This document shows, in pieces, positions 45,831 through 58,680 of a DNA stretch of 61,500 nt. The notes under the pieces are model-generated. The model searched no databases. It was given only the letters and a program-made list of their open reading frames with translations, and had not been told where the DNA came from. Origin of the DNA: Diphasiastrum complanatum (taxonomy: Eukaryota; Streptophyta; Lycopodiopsida; Lycopodiales; Lycopodiaceae); the NCBI GenBank assembly GCA_029204225.1, contig CM055095.1, positions 53,233,836 to 53,295,335 of the forward strand. The letters run 5' to 3'. A program made the translations under genes and the position numbers. How positions within the stretch are numbered: position 1 is the first letter of the stretch; every line of letters begins with the position of its first letter.

Positions 45831-46372
45831 TATTGACCCAATATAGAACTCTCAAACTTAAATTCTGATCAAACTTATTTCTATTCCAATCAAAATCCTT
45901 TTCAAAGTTCGTTAGTCTAAATTTCATTTGAATAAACACTTTTTGAAAGTGTGGGAAAGTTAGAATGCAAGTTTGAGTGGATTCAAATTTGAATATTGGG
46001 TACTTTGAATCTAGACCCAAAAATAGTAGGATTAACATTTTGGAGGGAAAACCAAGTGGCCAAATAGGTTTTGGACCTGCTATAAAAGGAAGAAGCTCTT
46101 GGAGACACACATCTTCTCTCTTCTCTATCTCATTTCATGCTTATACATGGTTCTCTTGGGTTCTACATCCATTGGTGCACTATACTTGTGATTGCATGCA
46201 ATTCTATGTGTAGAATGATCTATATTTGCTATTTTTGGATCCACATGTGTGGAATACAATAGCTTGCTGGTTTCGTATGGAAAACAATAGTACATTATGA
46301 TTTGATTCATGTTTGATCAAGTTCTATTAGAGTTTGCATCTCATTTTGTGTGTAGATGCTGATTTTTCTACA
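45830..46372 (+). repeat. Copia LTR, plus orientation
   Basis: From ~45900 to 46372 it aligns with the reverse complement of 38742-39240, including TATAAAAGGAAG near 46081 and the TTTTTCTACA end. The left boundary is approximate. A CACATGTGTGG motif occurs where the minus copy has CACACGTGT. Confidence 0.65.
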
Positions 46373-46421
46373 TTGGTGAAATTGGTAGGATTTTCTTCTT
46401 TTGTAACCAAAGATTAGGGAC

Positions 46422-46462
46422 ATGGATTGGATCATCAATGATCTGAAATCCTTCACAGTTTT
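46422..46462 (+). pseudogene. Copia gag start, cut off
   Basis: ATG 46422 opens MDWIINDLKSFTVLW, matching MNWILNELKSFAYLR of the 38.7-kb copy. A stop follows at once, and the sequence becomes LINE-like. Confidence 0.55.
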
Positions 46463-46800
46463 GTGGTGAACGTTGTGAAGACCAAAGTTATGGTCTTCAA
46501 CACATCGAGGGCTTTTATGCAACAAAAAATACTTATCTTTGACGGTTACCCATTGGAAATAGTTTTATCTTACACTTACTTAGGGGTGCTTTTAATTGGC
46601 CCTATATCCAACATGGTTCAGGCGACTATTGCTCAATTTGGGAAGGGACATGCATCCCTTGTCCAATTAGAGTGATTCTATTTTTGTAAGCTCATTCGAG
46701 ATGCCCCAAGTAAGTGTAAGCTCTTCAATACACTTGTCACCCCCCACAATCTTATTTGTAGCGAAGGCATGGTGTACATGTCTCACCTCATCTAGTTGGT
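46463..46800 (+). pseudogene. LINE reverse transcriptase C-terminal fragment
   Basis: VVNVVKTKVMVFNTS and VLSYTYLGVLL fit the N-x-x-KTK-x-M-V-F and S-Y-x-YLGV blocks late in non-LTR RTs. The next stretch (CKLIRDAPSKCKLFNTLVTP) fits the thumb region. Stops are present, and it directly follows the copia gag start. Confidence 0.6.
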
Positions 46801-46871
46801 GTCATGTGCCAAATCCAAGCTAATAGCAATAACGGAAGGAATAATAACTAGAAGCAAGAAAAGTACAAAGC

Positions 46872-47093
46872 ATTCAAGATAGCATATCCATAAGAAGCTA
46901 AAAACAAAAAAGATCTCCATGGAGTCACACTAAGAATGAGAAAATGATAACAAGACATGGAATAGAGCATGGATTCATGGATTCAAGACAGTATATCGAT
47001 AAGAAGCTAAAAACAAGAGGATATCCATGGATGGAATCACATTAATAATGAGGAAATGATTATAAGACATGGAATAGAGCATGGATTCATGTG
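46872..47093. repeat. Tandem duplication, two units of ~110 bp
   Basis: 46872-46980 and 46981-47093 share ATAAGAAGCTAAAAACAA and ACATGGAATAGAGCATGGAT with a few small indels. Confidence 0.85.
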
Positions 47094-47099
47094 GATAGG

Positions 47100-47800
47100 C
47101 CACATGAGACATAGCAAATGGAGATCTCAAGGCTCACATTCACGAAGGCAGAATAGGAGATGGAGCTCCTAGTTCTCTCTCTTGCAAATGAGCCAAAAGA
47201 TCCTTTCAAATGGTGTCTCTTGCCTACTTATAAACAATGCTCTAACTTAACTTAGCATAAGTAGCTAATAGCACCTATTGGCCCAACAAAGCTTACATTG
47301 GATTTTTCTTGCATTTATAAGCATAGATGTACTAAAAGTACATGACAGCTAGGCTAGTATCTCATTGCTACATATTATTATGCTATCACACATGATACGA
47401 GCTAAGCCTTATGTCCCTCATCAAATTATTCTTGCTAATTTTATAGTTTTTCCTCTTCAACTTGAGGCCATTTTCTTGCTTTTCACACATATCCACTATT
47501 TCAGGCTATTTTTGGCTTCTGAATACAAGCATCGCTCAACTCTTTTCCACCATCTTCATGATCAAGGCTATTGGTTTTCATGGCTCTCCAAGGCATCTCA
47601 CCTCCTCGAGACATTTGGTATCTCTATCATTTTATATAGAGCATATCTTGACCAAGTCTGGTTGGGACAATTAGGAGTCAAACCTAATTATTATTAGACT
47701 CAATTTTAAGAATTGGATATAGTTGGATTTCCTATTTTATCATATTATCTAGCTTCTAGAATATCTCATGGACTTCGGTTCATATATGGTTAGCTTCATA
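47100..47800 (+). other. Probable LINE remnant, weak
   Basis: A 110-codon frame at 47365-47697 (ending YLDQVWLGQLGVKPN) lies between the RT fragment and the Cys/His tail. It may be the decayed middle of the same LINE, but no motif proves this. Confidence 0.3.
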
Positions 47801-47819
47801 TTTTCTCATACCATATTGG

Positions 47820-48070
47820 GATTGAGATCGGACGGTTCAAGAATATTCCAAGAGAAGAGAAGATCAGTCAGTTATGTTCTCTACATGATGTAGAGTCTAA
47901 AGAGCACTTCATCTTCCGAGGCCCTACCTACTATGGGATTAGTAAAAAATATCATTTCTTACTCTTAGACATGTCGATTACACTACGCTCACTCGTCACT
48001 TGCAAAGATCCACGTTGCATCACACTTATGGTACGAGAGATGTTCCTACTACGACGAGATTTATGTCAAA
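47820..48070 (+). pseudogene. LINE C-terminal Cys/His region
   Basis: The frames around 47820-47960 read IEIGRFKNIPREE and then VESKEHFIFRGPTYYGI. These resemble the R-x-x-IPREER-x-C-x-x-C ... VEDE-HFLF-CP-Y tail found at the C-terminus of several LINE polyproteins; the frame shifts between them and the last Cys is Gly. Confidence 0.45.
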
Positions 48071-48283
48071 TAGATCAGCAACATAGCTCTAGATCACATC
48101 ATTCTTCTCCAAGAGGAGACTTAGGACAAATCCAGAGTCCACAGATACCAATGATGATAATGATGATGATGGCGATGATACATATGCATCACACTTACAC
48201 ACAAAGATCAGAGACAGTGTATTAGATAGAGTCATGTTGCGGCTTGAGCTATTTGACCTACCATGGGGAGACGCACATCTCAA

Positions 48284-49253
48284 CGTTGGAAAGGTTCTGC
48301 GAAACTGTTAGAAAGGTTCTGCGAATTCTTCCTTAGAGAACGCGATTAGAGGTTGAATAAATCATACCAATATCAGCATTTTCAATCATGCCTGAATCTG
48401 ATCTATGTACTAATAGAGCAATTCTATTATGATTAAATTATGCGTGTGAAAATAAAAAATATATGCGCGAATGTGATAGACAATTAGATAATCAGATAAA
48501 CGAATGTAACTTTGATCTAAAAATGAATTTTATAATTCTGAGTCTAAATCAATATACATTTTTCTTGCTGCCTTGTGGTATCTCTTTTATGAAGAGTATG
48601 TAAGTGCGCAAGTGCATAAGTAAATAAGTCACTCTGAGTCTAAGTCCGAGCTTGAATTTGAGAGTATGTTATTACTATAAGTGCACATGTATTTATATTG
48701 TTACAGGATAAGTCCTTTGGCCTTTTCCCTTATGTACCAAAATCCAATCATTTTGATGGTTGATATTCAACAACGTTCTGGTTTCTCAGAGTCGAAAGAT
48801 TCACAAAAGATTCACGACAAATTTGCGACAGATTTTTGAAATATTCTCAAAAGATTCTCTGTTCATGACAGATTCGTTGTTCTCGAAAAGATTCACGACA
48901 ATATTTTGTTTGCGACAATATCTTTGACAGTTTCTGCTTCGTGACAGTCTTCTTGATCTTTTGAAATAAATTCGCAAATATTTTGAGTTCGCGATAATTT
49001 CGAACTTCGAGCTTCAAGTTTGAACAAGAAATTGTTTGCGACAGTTTCACAACAATTATTTATTCGAGTTTCGTGTTCAAGTTTCTCAATTTCGTGAATT
49101 GTTCGAGTTCTTGTTTCGAGCTTCTCAATTTCGTGAATTGTTCGAGTTCGTGTTTTGCAAACTGTTCGAGTTTCGAGTTTCTTAACCTTTGTCAATTTGA
49201 GTACTATGCACTTTGTTGGTAGAACTGAGACTTGTCTGTTGAGGTGTTCTACA
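48284..49253 (-). repeat. Left (3') LTR, 970 bp
   Basis: Aligns with 53040-54007 end to end; the terminal T of TGTTGGAA has become C. Contains tandem ~45-bp blocks (49075-49150) and a 100-codon minus-strand frame. Confidence 0.9.
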
Positions 49254-49855
49254 ACTCCCTCTCAAAGTGGGCAGTTGGATTAACCCCAATCTTCTTCGTT
49301 GCTTCTCGAACAAAACTTTACTGAGTGGCTTTGTAAAGATATCAGCTATCATTTCCTCTGTAGGTATGAAGACTGTCTTCAGTATCTTCTTTTCGACTAA
49401 GTCCCAAATAATATGATACTTGAAAGCTATGTGCTTCGTTTTCGAGTGAAATACAGGATCTTTTGTAAGATAGATTGCTGAAGTGTTATCCATTAACAAG
49501 ACATAAGGTTCAGAAATAGATTATCAAATCCTTCTAACATTTGTTTGATCCAAATCAGCTCATTTGACATCTTAGCTGCTGCTACATATTCGGCCTCACA
49601 GGAAGATTGAGGTACTGTTGTTTGCTTCTTGCTTATCCAGAGTATGGATGCGCCAAATGCTAGTGTACAACCTCCTGAAATGCTTTTGCTATTATCCTTC
49701 ATAGATGCCCAGCTTGCATCACTATAAGATTCGATGTGAAATTCAGTTTCCTTCGAATAACACAGTCCATAGTCTTTCTTTTCCTGGAGATATTGCACTA
49801 CTCTTTTTGCTAACTTCCAATGTAACGATCCTGGGTTCTGATTAAATTGGCTCAT
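49182..49855 (-). pseudogene. Copia RNase H and polyprotein end
   Basis: YSDASWASMKDNSKSISGGC, then SCEAEYVAAAKMSNELIWIK. After a shift, LMDNTSAIYLTKDPVFHSKT, KHIAFKYHI and ADIFTKPL. The frame runs through the polypurine tract into the LTR, ending DKG. Confidence 0.85.
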
Positions 49856-50892
49856 CCTGTATACTGAGTGCTATCTCAGGTCTGGTGTTGTCTACAAGAT
49901 ATAATAATGATCCAATCAGCCCACAATAGGGTGTCTTGGCCATTCGCTTCTCTTCTTCGAGAGTCTGCGGACAATCTGCCTTGCTCAGTATTGTTCCAGG
50001 TATCATGGGAGTATGCACGCCTTTGCATTCGAACATGTTGAAATCTTCAATTATTTTCAGAGTATACTTTTGTTGGTGAAGATATAACTTACCACCTTCA
50101 AAGTCTCTTTCGATCTGCAAACCTAGATAGATTCTTGCTTTTCCTAGGTCAGCGATCTCAAATATTTGTTTCTTTTGACATCTGAAATTAACTCATCTTT
50201 TCTTGAGAAAATTAGAGTATCGTCAACATAAACAACTAGAATAATAATTTCATGTTTGACATGTTTGATATAGACATTCGATTCAACGAATAAAGGTTTG
50301 AAGCCCAAAGAACGTAATGCTTTGTCCTACTTTCTATACCATTGTCTTGCTGTCTGTTTCAGACCATAGATACCTTTATTCATGTGACATCTGTATTATG
50401 GATATTCCTAGCTTACAAAGCCAAGTGGTTGATCCATGAATAAGTCCTCCTCTAATTTTGCATGCAAGAAAGCAATTTTCTCATCCACTATATGGATTTT
50501 GAGATCATGAGCCACTGCATAAGCGAATAACAAGCGAATTGATGTGTGTTTGACTACTAGTGAGAATGTATCAGTGTAGTCAATCCCATATTTATGTGAG
50601 AAACCTTTCGCCACCAGCCTCTCTTTGTATCTGATGTTTTCTCCATTAGGACCTGTTTTGATCTTGTAGAACCACTTGCATTTGACTGGTTTCCTTCCAT
50701 CAGGTACAAGTGCAAGTGTCCATATATTATTTTTATACATGGATGACATTTCGTCCTCCATTGTTGAATCCAATGATCTTTATTTGGTCCATCAATAGCT
50801 TCTTCGAATGTCTGAGGTTCGTTAGTGAAGCCACAGAATTCATCATGACCAAATCTTATTGGTGGTTTGTGCTGCCTTTCAGATCTTCTCAC
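49842..50892 (-). pseudogene. Copia reverse transcriptase
   Basis: KPVKCKWFYKIKTGPNGENI, YKERLVAKGFSHKYGIDYTD and FLHAKLEEDLFMDQPLGF. YVDDTLIFS occurs near 50220 (catalytic box intact) in a shifted frame, and LYLHQQKYTLKIIEDFNMFE follows at 50100. Confidence 0.85.
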
Positions 50893-50899
50893 AGTCTAT

Positions 50900-51625
50900 A
50901 TAGGTCTCGAATTCAAAGATGCATCTTCCCACCATACTTCATGAGGAGTTTTGTCCGGCATTCCTAATTTCGGAATTCATTCTGAAGATAGTTTGACGTA
51001 GCTACTGCTTCCGCCCATAACTCCTTTGGTGCTTTTGCATGAGCCATCATACACCTTGTAGCTTCCATAAGTGTACGACTCCTTCGTTCAGCTATTCCAT
51101 TGTGCTGAGGTGTGTATGATGCTGTTTTTGTATGCATAATACCTCGATCAGTACAGAAAGCTTTGAATTCGTTGGAAATGTACTCACCTCCACGATCTGT
51201 GCAAATTTGCTTCAACTTGCTGTCTGTCTGCTTCTCAGCCCAATTCGTATACTCAACGAATTTTTCAAAAGCTCTGATTTTGTACGAATAAAGTATACTA
51301 CAGCGAACTTGCTAAAGTCATCGATAAACGTAATGAAGTATTTTGCATCACCCAATGACAACACTCCAAATGGTCCACAAATATCTGAATGCACAATTTC
51401 CAGTACCTTGGTTGCTTTATAAACATCTTTACTGAAAGGTGTTCGAGACATTTTGCCTTTAAGACAGGATTCGCAGGTAGCTCGAATATCTCGACTTTTT
51501 ATTTCGACTTCTTCAATTCTCTGACTTTTGTTGGCTTGGTACAAGACTTCCATGTTCATGTGACATAGCCTCTTGTGCCACAGAATATCTGCTGATTCCT
51601 GCCTGAGTTTGATTAGCTTGTTCAA
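50900..51625 (-). pseudogene. Copia integrase
   Basis: ADILWHKRLCHMNMEVLYQA and CESCLKGKMSRTPF form the HHCC region; LEIVHSDICGPF and FIDDFSKFAVVYF start the core. After a shift at ~51215, CTDRGGEYISNEFKAFC and QHNGIAERRSRTLMEATRCM complete the DDE set. Confidence 0.85.
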
Positions 51626-51960
51626 ATCTAGTTCGGATGCTCAAATGATACAAATTACCATTTCTATTGTCTTTGGGAACCAGGTTATTAGAATCTTCAT
51701 CAAACAATCTACAAGAGTTTCTTGTGAAGGTTACTGACATTCTTGTGTCAACTATCTTAGCTACGGATAGAAGATCTTTATCAAGAGTAGGAACATAGAG
51801 AACTTCCTCCAGTTTCTTTTCACCCTGATTCGTGTCTAGCCATATCAACTATATGTTTAGAACCATCTCCAAGTATAATAAATCTTGAATAATTCATCTT
51901 CTTATACTAAAACAATATTTGTTTTAAGGAAACAAAATGTGAGATGGCTCCCGAATCAAG
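51513..51960 (-). pseudogene. Copia protease, C-terminal half
   Basis: EKKLEEVLYVPTLDKDLLSV followed by MSVTFTRNSCRLFDE and NGNLYHL is the usual end of copia protease before integrase. The active-site Asp lies further upstream in broken frame. Confidence 0.7.
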
Positions 51961-52194
51961 AACTACTGCTAGAATTTGTGAATTTGATGAACAACATAAA
52001 TCTTCAGAAAACATATGCTGCTGAGTTTCTTGTCGTTCTCTCTTCCGCTGCTCTAGAACATTCTGCTTTGTCTTCGACAAAATTAGAATATGAAGGTTTG
52101 CTTCAACTCTGCTCCTTCTTGTTTCTGGGATTCTGATAACAGTCTATTGCTGCATGATCCCATTTATAACAATGAATGCATTTAATCTTCAGAT

Positions 52195-52972
52195 TTAACC
52201 AACACTTTTCTTCTGTGTGATTTGATCTTCTGCATCTGTTGCAGATCTTCTTTTCACCAGAATTTTTCTACTGCTTTTCAGATTGTCAATCATTTGTCTT
52301 TGAATCATCTGAATGATTTTCTTTGTTCTTAAACGACTCTCTCTTAGACTTAAACTTCTTTGAAGATTTATTCTTCTGAGTGAAAAGAGCTTTTTTGGAA
52401 TCTCCATTGTCATCATAGTGTTTGCGTGCTTCTACTTCCTCTTTGACTCCATCTATCACTTTTTGAAGTGTCATTGTCGAATCTTTCACCAGTAAAGTTC
52501 GAGTTGTATGAAATGACCTGGGTAGGGCGCGAAGAAAAAAGCTAAGCTGCTTTTCCTTTGAGATTGCATTTTTGGTGCTGGAATTCTACAAAGAAACAAA
52601 CAAATCTTTTATCTTTCGTACGAATGTGCTCAGGCCTTTGCTGTCCCATTGTAGGTAAGTCAATTGGTCCTCCAAGGACATGACTTGATTTTGAGATCGA
52701 GTCTCATTCTTGGTTCATAGTTCTTCCCACAATTCTTTCATATTTGAAGTCGATAAAAGATCTAGCATTATGTTGTCATGCACTGAAGACACAATAACTG
52801 CTATAGCTTTGTCATTTTTCTCCATCCATTCACGAAGTTCCTTGCTAGGAGCAATTGGCTTATCTTCTGATGGTTCTACCCATTGCCATAGACCTTCGCC
52901 CTTTAGTACGAGTGAAGTTTTTAACTTCCAGACTAAATAGTTCGAACCTTTTGCATCCAAGACATCTTCCAA
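52195..52972 (-). pseudogene. Copia gag
   Basis: NYLVWKLKTSLVLKGEGLWQ (Gag start), DKAIAVIVSSVHDNIMLDLL, and then frame-shifted basic segments. The region near 52250 should hold the zinc knuckle; the minus-strand frames there include RSATDAEDQITQKKS, a shifted reading of it. Confidence 0.75.
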
Positions 52973-53026
52973 TCTTTTGATTTGGCTATATAAGACTATT
53001 TGATTTCATTGTATATCACTATATTC

Positions 53027-53038
53027 GCTCTAATACCA
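53027..53038 (-). other. Primer binding site
   Basis: Minus strand TGGTATTAGAGC, one base from the LTR edge. Confidence 0.85.
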
Positions 53039-53039
53039 C

Positions 53040-54007
53040 TGTTGGAAAGGTTTTGCGAAACTGTTAGAAAGGTTCTGCAAATTCTTCCTTAGAGAACGCG
53101 ATTAGAGGTTGAATAAATCATACCAATATTAGCGTTTTTAATCATGTCTGAATCTAATCTATGTACTAATAGAGCAGCTCTATTATGATTAAATTATGCG
53201 TGCAGAAATTGAAAATATATGCACGAATGTGATAGACAATCAGATAATCAGATAAACGACTGTAACTTTGATCAGAAAACGAATTTTATAATTCTGAGTC
53301 TGAATCAATATACATTTTTCTTGTTGCCTTGTGGTATCTCTTTTACAAAGAGTACGCAAGTGCACAAGTGCATAAGTAAATAAGTCAGTCTGAGTCTAAG
53401 TCTAAGTTTGAATCTGAGAGTATGTTATTACTATAAGTGCACATGTATTTATATTGTTACAGGATAAGTCCTTTGGCCTTTTTCCTTCTGTAACAAAATC
53501 CAATCATTTTGACGGTTGATATTGAACAACGTTCTTGTTTCTCAGAGTCGAAAGATTCTCGAAAGATTCATGACAGATTCATGACAGATTCTTGAAAGAT
53601 TTTCAAATGATTCTTTGTTCATGACAAATTCGTTGTTCTCGAAAAGATTTGCGACAATATTTTGTTCGCGACAGTATCTTTGACAGTTTCTGCTTCGTGA
53701 CAGTCTTCTTGATCTTTTGAGATAAATTCGCGAATATTTTGAGTTCGCGGTAATTTCGAACTTCGAGCTTCAAGTTTGAACAAGAAATTGTTCATGGCAG
53801 TTTCAAAACAATTATTTGTTCGATTTTCGTGTTCAAGCTTCTCAATTTTCCGAATTGTTTGAGTTTGTGTTTCGAGCTTCTCAATTTCGCGAATTGTTCG
53901 AGTTCGTGTTTCGCAAACTGTTCGAGTTTCAAATTTCTTAACCTTTGTCAATTTGAGTACTGTGCACTTTGTTGGTAGAACTGAGACTTGTCTGTTGAGG
54001 TAGTCCA
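53040..54007 (-). repeat. Right (5') LTR, 968 bp
   Basis: TGTTGGAAAGG to GTAGTCCA, partner of 48284-49253. The minus-strand frame here is open for 129 codons (54008-53619). Confidence 0.9.
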
Positions 54008-54292
54008 CCCCTGCTCTATTTCATGTAGGAGATCACATTATATCATTTCACATTCTCATCAAAGCATGATGATCACACTATACTATGTCTTTTAGATTAT
54101 CAGCTATACCCCACATATTTTTGTACATTTCACATTTTAGAGCATAGTTTAGTTCAATTTGGTTACCTAGTAGTTTATCTGCATGTACTTTCCTTACTGT
54201 TTTTTTAGACACTTCATGCATTCCCACTGATACCACACACTTCAGATGTACCTTTTAGTCTTATATGCTTTTTGGCATGAAAAATACATTCA

Positions 54293-54296
<4 letters not shown>

Positions 54297-54381
<85 letters not shown>
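54297..54381. repeat. (TC)n microsatellite, ~85 bp
   Basis: Uninterrupted TC run next to the outer end of the copia LTR region. Confidence 0.98.
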
Positions 54382-54383
<2 letters not shown>

Positions 54384-54399
54384 CCGGATTCTGGGAATG

Positions 54400-54852
54400 A
54401 CATATAATATTCTAAAAGTCAGCTACATGCTCTTGCAGTGAACCCAAATGTTACATAAATAAAATAGAGAGTCAAAAGTAGTAGAAATCGGAAACCAATT
54501 GGCATCTTGCATGCGTAAGTCCAACAATGGGCCTTTAGGCTAGTATGTGCCATGGAGCACAAATTAATAAAATAAGTCTATAACTTAGACTTTACAAAGT
54601 TACAAGGTTCAAGTTTTGTCAAAGTGTGTTTGTCAAACTTGTACTATTCAAGTCTAAGATTAGAAAGCACTTCTCAACAAAAAAAAAACACAAATGCATC
54701 TTAATGGTTGAGATAATGATCCCTGTAAAAATAAGTGGGCCAATGGAAAGAAAGGAGCCCCCCAACTCCTGTCTATAAAAGGAAGCCATGATTTCCTTTG
54801 TATGAGAATCCACAATTTAATATAAGGAGACTCTAGCATTTTTGGGTCTCCA

Positions 54853-54891
<39 letters not shown>

Positions 54892-55211
54892 CTCTTTCTC
54901 TCTATTTCTCTCCCTCTTTCCCTCACTCTTCTCTCCTTCCCCTTTTCCCTCTATTTCTTGTGCATATGTGTGGATGGTTATAAAGTGTAAGGTAGGATGT
55001 TTTAGTTATTTTCTAGGTATTTCAATGATTTATTTTGTATGCCGCTCATTGTAAATGCCATGCTAGTGTATAGTTTCTACAACATTGTTTGTCTTTGAAA
55101 CTTGAACTAGTGAGAGGTTGAGCCATCTCCAAGGCTCTTCATTGGATTGGACCAGACTCACCATTGTACTACACATAACACCTAGCCACTTCTGAGGAAC
55201 AAGGCTTAACA
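54400..55211 (+). repeat. Gypsy-type 5' LTR (left edge uncertain)
   Basis: A TATA box (CTATAAAAGG, ~54773) followed by a TC-rich leader (54854-54886) and an end in TTAACA right before a gypsy-type primer site. The start is not defined by a repeat partner in this window. Confidence 0.55.
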
Positions 55212-55212
55212 T

Positions 55213-55230
55213 TGGCATCGTCTCCGGGGA
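55213..55230 (+). other. Gypsy-type primer binding site
   Basis: TGGCATCGTCTCCGGGGA, similar to TGGCGCCGTCTGTGGGGA-type sites of plant Ty3/gypsy elements. Confidence 0.65.
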
Positions 55231-55319
55231 GCCAAATGGCTCTTCCCCCCAACAAAGTCAGCTAAAACACTGTCAGAAAACTAGAAAGAAGAGTTGTTCA
55301 CCAGTCCCGTCTCTATACC

Positions 55320-55870
55320 CAATTTTGGAAATTTCTCTACACTTCTTGAGCTACCATTTGAACTCGCCATCTTCACTGAAGATCCTCCTAATCTTGCTCT
55401 ATCACATATTCAAAGGGCAAACCTAGATCACAAAATCTCAAAAAGTTATTGCATTTTGAATACTGGCGATTTAAACTAATTTGTAGAGTTACTGTCTGTG
55501 ACAATTTCTTGCCTGTTGTTTTTACATAACTTTGGAATTTTTCCTATACTTTTTGAACTACCATCTGAGTTCGTCCTCTTCACTAGTGATTCTCCTAGTC
55601 TTGCTCTATCACATATCCAAAGAGAGGACCTAGATCACAAAAGCTCAAAAAGTTATTGTTTTTTTAATACTGGCACTTAGCTAATTTGTAGAGTTATTGT
55701 CTGTGACAATTTTTTAGCAATTTTTTTGCATAACTTTGGAAATTTCCCTACACTCCCAGAGATACCATCTGAGTTCTTCCTCTTCACTGTACCTTCTCCT
55801 AATATTGCTCTATCACATATCCAAGGGGCGAGGACAGATCATAAAAGATGATAAAGTTATTGCATTTATG
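55320..55870 (+). repeat. Three tandem units of 207 and 204 bp with conserved frame
   Basis: The block ATCACATAT starts at 55401, 55608 and 55812, giving periods of 207 and 204, both multiples of three. In one frame each unit encodes ALSHIQR-like and LDHK-like peptides; units 1 and 2 end at stops. They follow the primer site, where an element leader would be. No coding homology recognised. Confidence 0.75.
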
Positions 55871-56395
<525 letters not shown>

Positions 56396-56659
56396 TTGTT
56401 GGCACTCACATGAATCAATTTTAGTCTAAAAATCCAAGATATGGGAGAGCGTTGGAGGCAAAGAATGATTCCAATATGTGCAAGAACGTTTTACTAAGAT
56501 CTAAATTCTAGCAAATCCAATAACTTGACATATCAATATTGAAAGTTTTGACCTATATGTAGTTCCTCTCTAGGTTCTTAAATGTTTTGAGAGTGCATGT
56601 GCGCAAAACCACCTTGGCATCCAAGAATGAATGAGCATCCCATATGCATACCCTGGAAT

Positions 56660-56927
<268 letters not shown>

Positions 56928-57001
56928 CATACTCAAATAAGAATGTATTGTTGTGGAAAAAAACCGATTCGTGCTTTTTCATTGTGCTCTAAAATTCTAA
57001 T

Positions 57002-57627
57002 TGTTGGAATTCAATGCTCAGCCTCAAATCCATTCAGTAATGAGCATCTTGAAAACCAGAAACAGAAGGCTCAAATTTCTGAAGAAAAGATAAAAAAATT
57101 TAGGATTGAATGTTCTAGAATTCTTCGATACTGTATTGACTCAAAAAATTCTATATTTTTTGAGTCAGTGTATATTTTCGAGTCATTGTATAATTTTTCG
57201 ATACTTGTAAATTTCGATACTGTCAATCTAAAATCCGACCCAACGACTTCACGTTGACAATCCGCCCACTTTGTACATTCATAAAATGTAATGAGACGGT
57301 TGTAACAACTGCAACAAAAGGTTGTTGTAGATATTTTGTAGGATATCAATCCTAGAATATTCATCAAAAAACTTCTTCTGATTAGTCGCGTTTTCTGTAG
57401 CCAACGTTATCACGCTCAATGATTGTAAGCTGAAGTTATCACTTCAAGCATTGTACTCATTGTTTTGATATTAATCAGATTGCAAATTTTTAGTCCCACT
57501 ACTATATTGTTTCATTGAGCATTTGTCTGAATTATTCAATTTGAATATTCTGCTATTGTCTGTTGTACTTCCGATCCTACACCAAGCCCGCTCATCAGCT
57601 TCTGCTCATTCTCGTTGACTTTCGACA
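57002..57627 (+). repeat. Copia 5' LTR, ~626 bp
   Basis: TGTTGGAA to TTTCGACA, followed by a near-consensus primer site. Limits rest on these termini only, as the 3' LTR is beyond the window. Confidence 0.6.
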
Positions 57628-57628
57628 T

Positions 57629-57640
57629 GTTATCAGAGTG
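57629..57640 (+). other. Copia primer binding site
   Basis: GTTATCAGAGTG, a decayed form of TGGTATCAGAGC, directly after the LTR. Confidence 0.65.
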
Positions 57641-57767
57641 GGTTGTTCAGTAATCTGCACATTGTCTGTAGATTATAAAGTCTTGTTTCTGTCAAGACAT
57701 TGTCTAGCAACCGCGCAACCAACAATATCACAAAATCGTTTTCTACCAACGATCTCGCTCAACCAGA

Positions 57768-58680
57768 ATGGATCCATCTACTAGTTCTTCTCTAATTGAC
57801 AGACTCGATGGGAGTAAGTGGGACATCGTTGACAGCACATAAGTTAAACCTGAAGGTGATGCAGTCACTATCACCAAATGAAGACTGAAATATGGCAAGG
57901 CTTTTGCCATGCTCACTCTCAACATCAAAGACAAACAAATCAGTCACATACGTGCTATTCAGACTACTAAGGATGCATGGGACATCCTACCAACCCTCTA
58001 CGACATTAGGGACGTCTCCTCCAAACTCCATTTGAAGGAGAAATTCTTTCCCTTGAGTTGAGAATGTCTGAAGCAGTAAGTGTTTCGAGCCAGATTAACA
58101 CTTTCCAAAATCTTATGGAGCAGATGACTGCAACTGGCTCAGTCATTGAAGATACCAATGTTGTTATGACTCTATTATCAAGTCTTCCTGAGGCCTACGA
58201 GAATTGGGTCCTAGCAATTTCGATCCAGGAGAAGATCACCCTTTCAAGAGTGATTTCATTACTTCAACAAGAGGAGGCCAAAAGATCTGCAACCTCCTCA
58301 GGCAGAGAGTCGAATCCTCAAGTTCTATATTCCAAAAATCAGAAGTTCAGATCCAAAAAGAAGAGCAATATGCAGTCAGGTTCGAATTTTGACTCAGGCT
58401 CAAATTTTGACTCAGACTCGAATTTTGGTTTTGGGTCAAATTCTAGCTCAATGTCGAATTCGAATTCTTCATCTTTTCAACCAAAGCAAAAACTATTTTC
58501 TAGATATTGCAAGAGAACTGGACATGAAATCAAGGATTGCAGAACTTTGAAATTCAACAATGAGAAGAAAAAGCAATCCCAACAACAAGCACATAGTGCT
58601 TCAACCAGTTTTTCGACACAGCAGCAAGAGGAAAATGAAGCAGCCTTTATGACCAAGGTTGGAGAACAACAGGATATCGA
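57768..58680 (+). pseudogene. Copia gag
   Basis: ATG 57768 gives MDPSTSSSLIDRLDGSKWDI; stops follow before MRMSEAVSVSSQINTFQNLM at 58064. Later come VVMTLLSSLPEAYENWVLAI, a run of SGSNFDS-like repeats at 58376-58440, and knuckle SRYCKRTGHEIKDC with the first Cys changed to Ser. Confidence 0.8.

Larger units (their letters stand above)
48284..54007 (-). mobile_element. Ty1/copia element with both LTRs, degenerate
   Basis: Two ~970-bp LTRs, a primer site at the right and all copia domains in order on the minus strand (gag, PR, IN, RT, RH). Stops and shifts occur in every domain. LTRs differ visibly, often C/T or G/A, suggesting an older insertion with methylation-type decay. No matching target duplication was found (CTCAA left, CCCCT right). 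Confidence 0.9.

Noticed and set aside
54842-55054. Ser/Leu-rich ORF starting MGLHISLSLS
   Set aside because: It translates the TC-rich leader of an LTR and has no domain.
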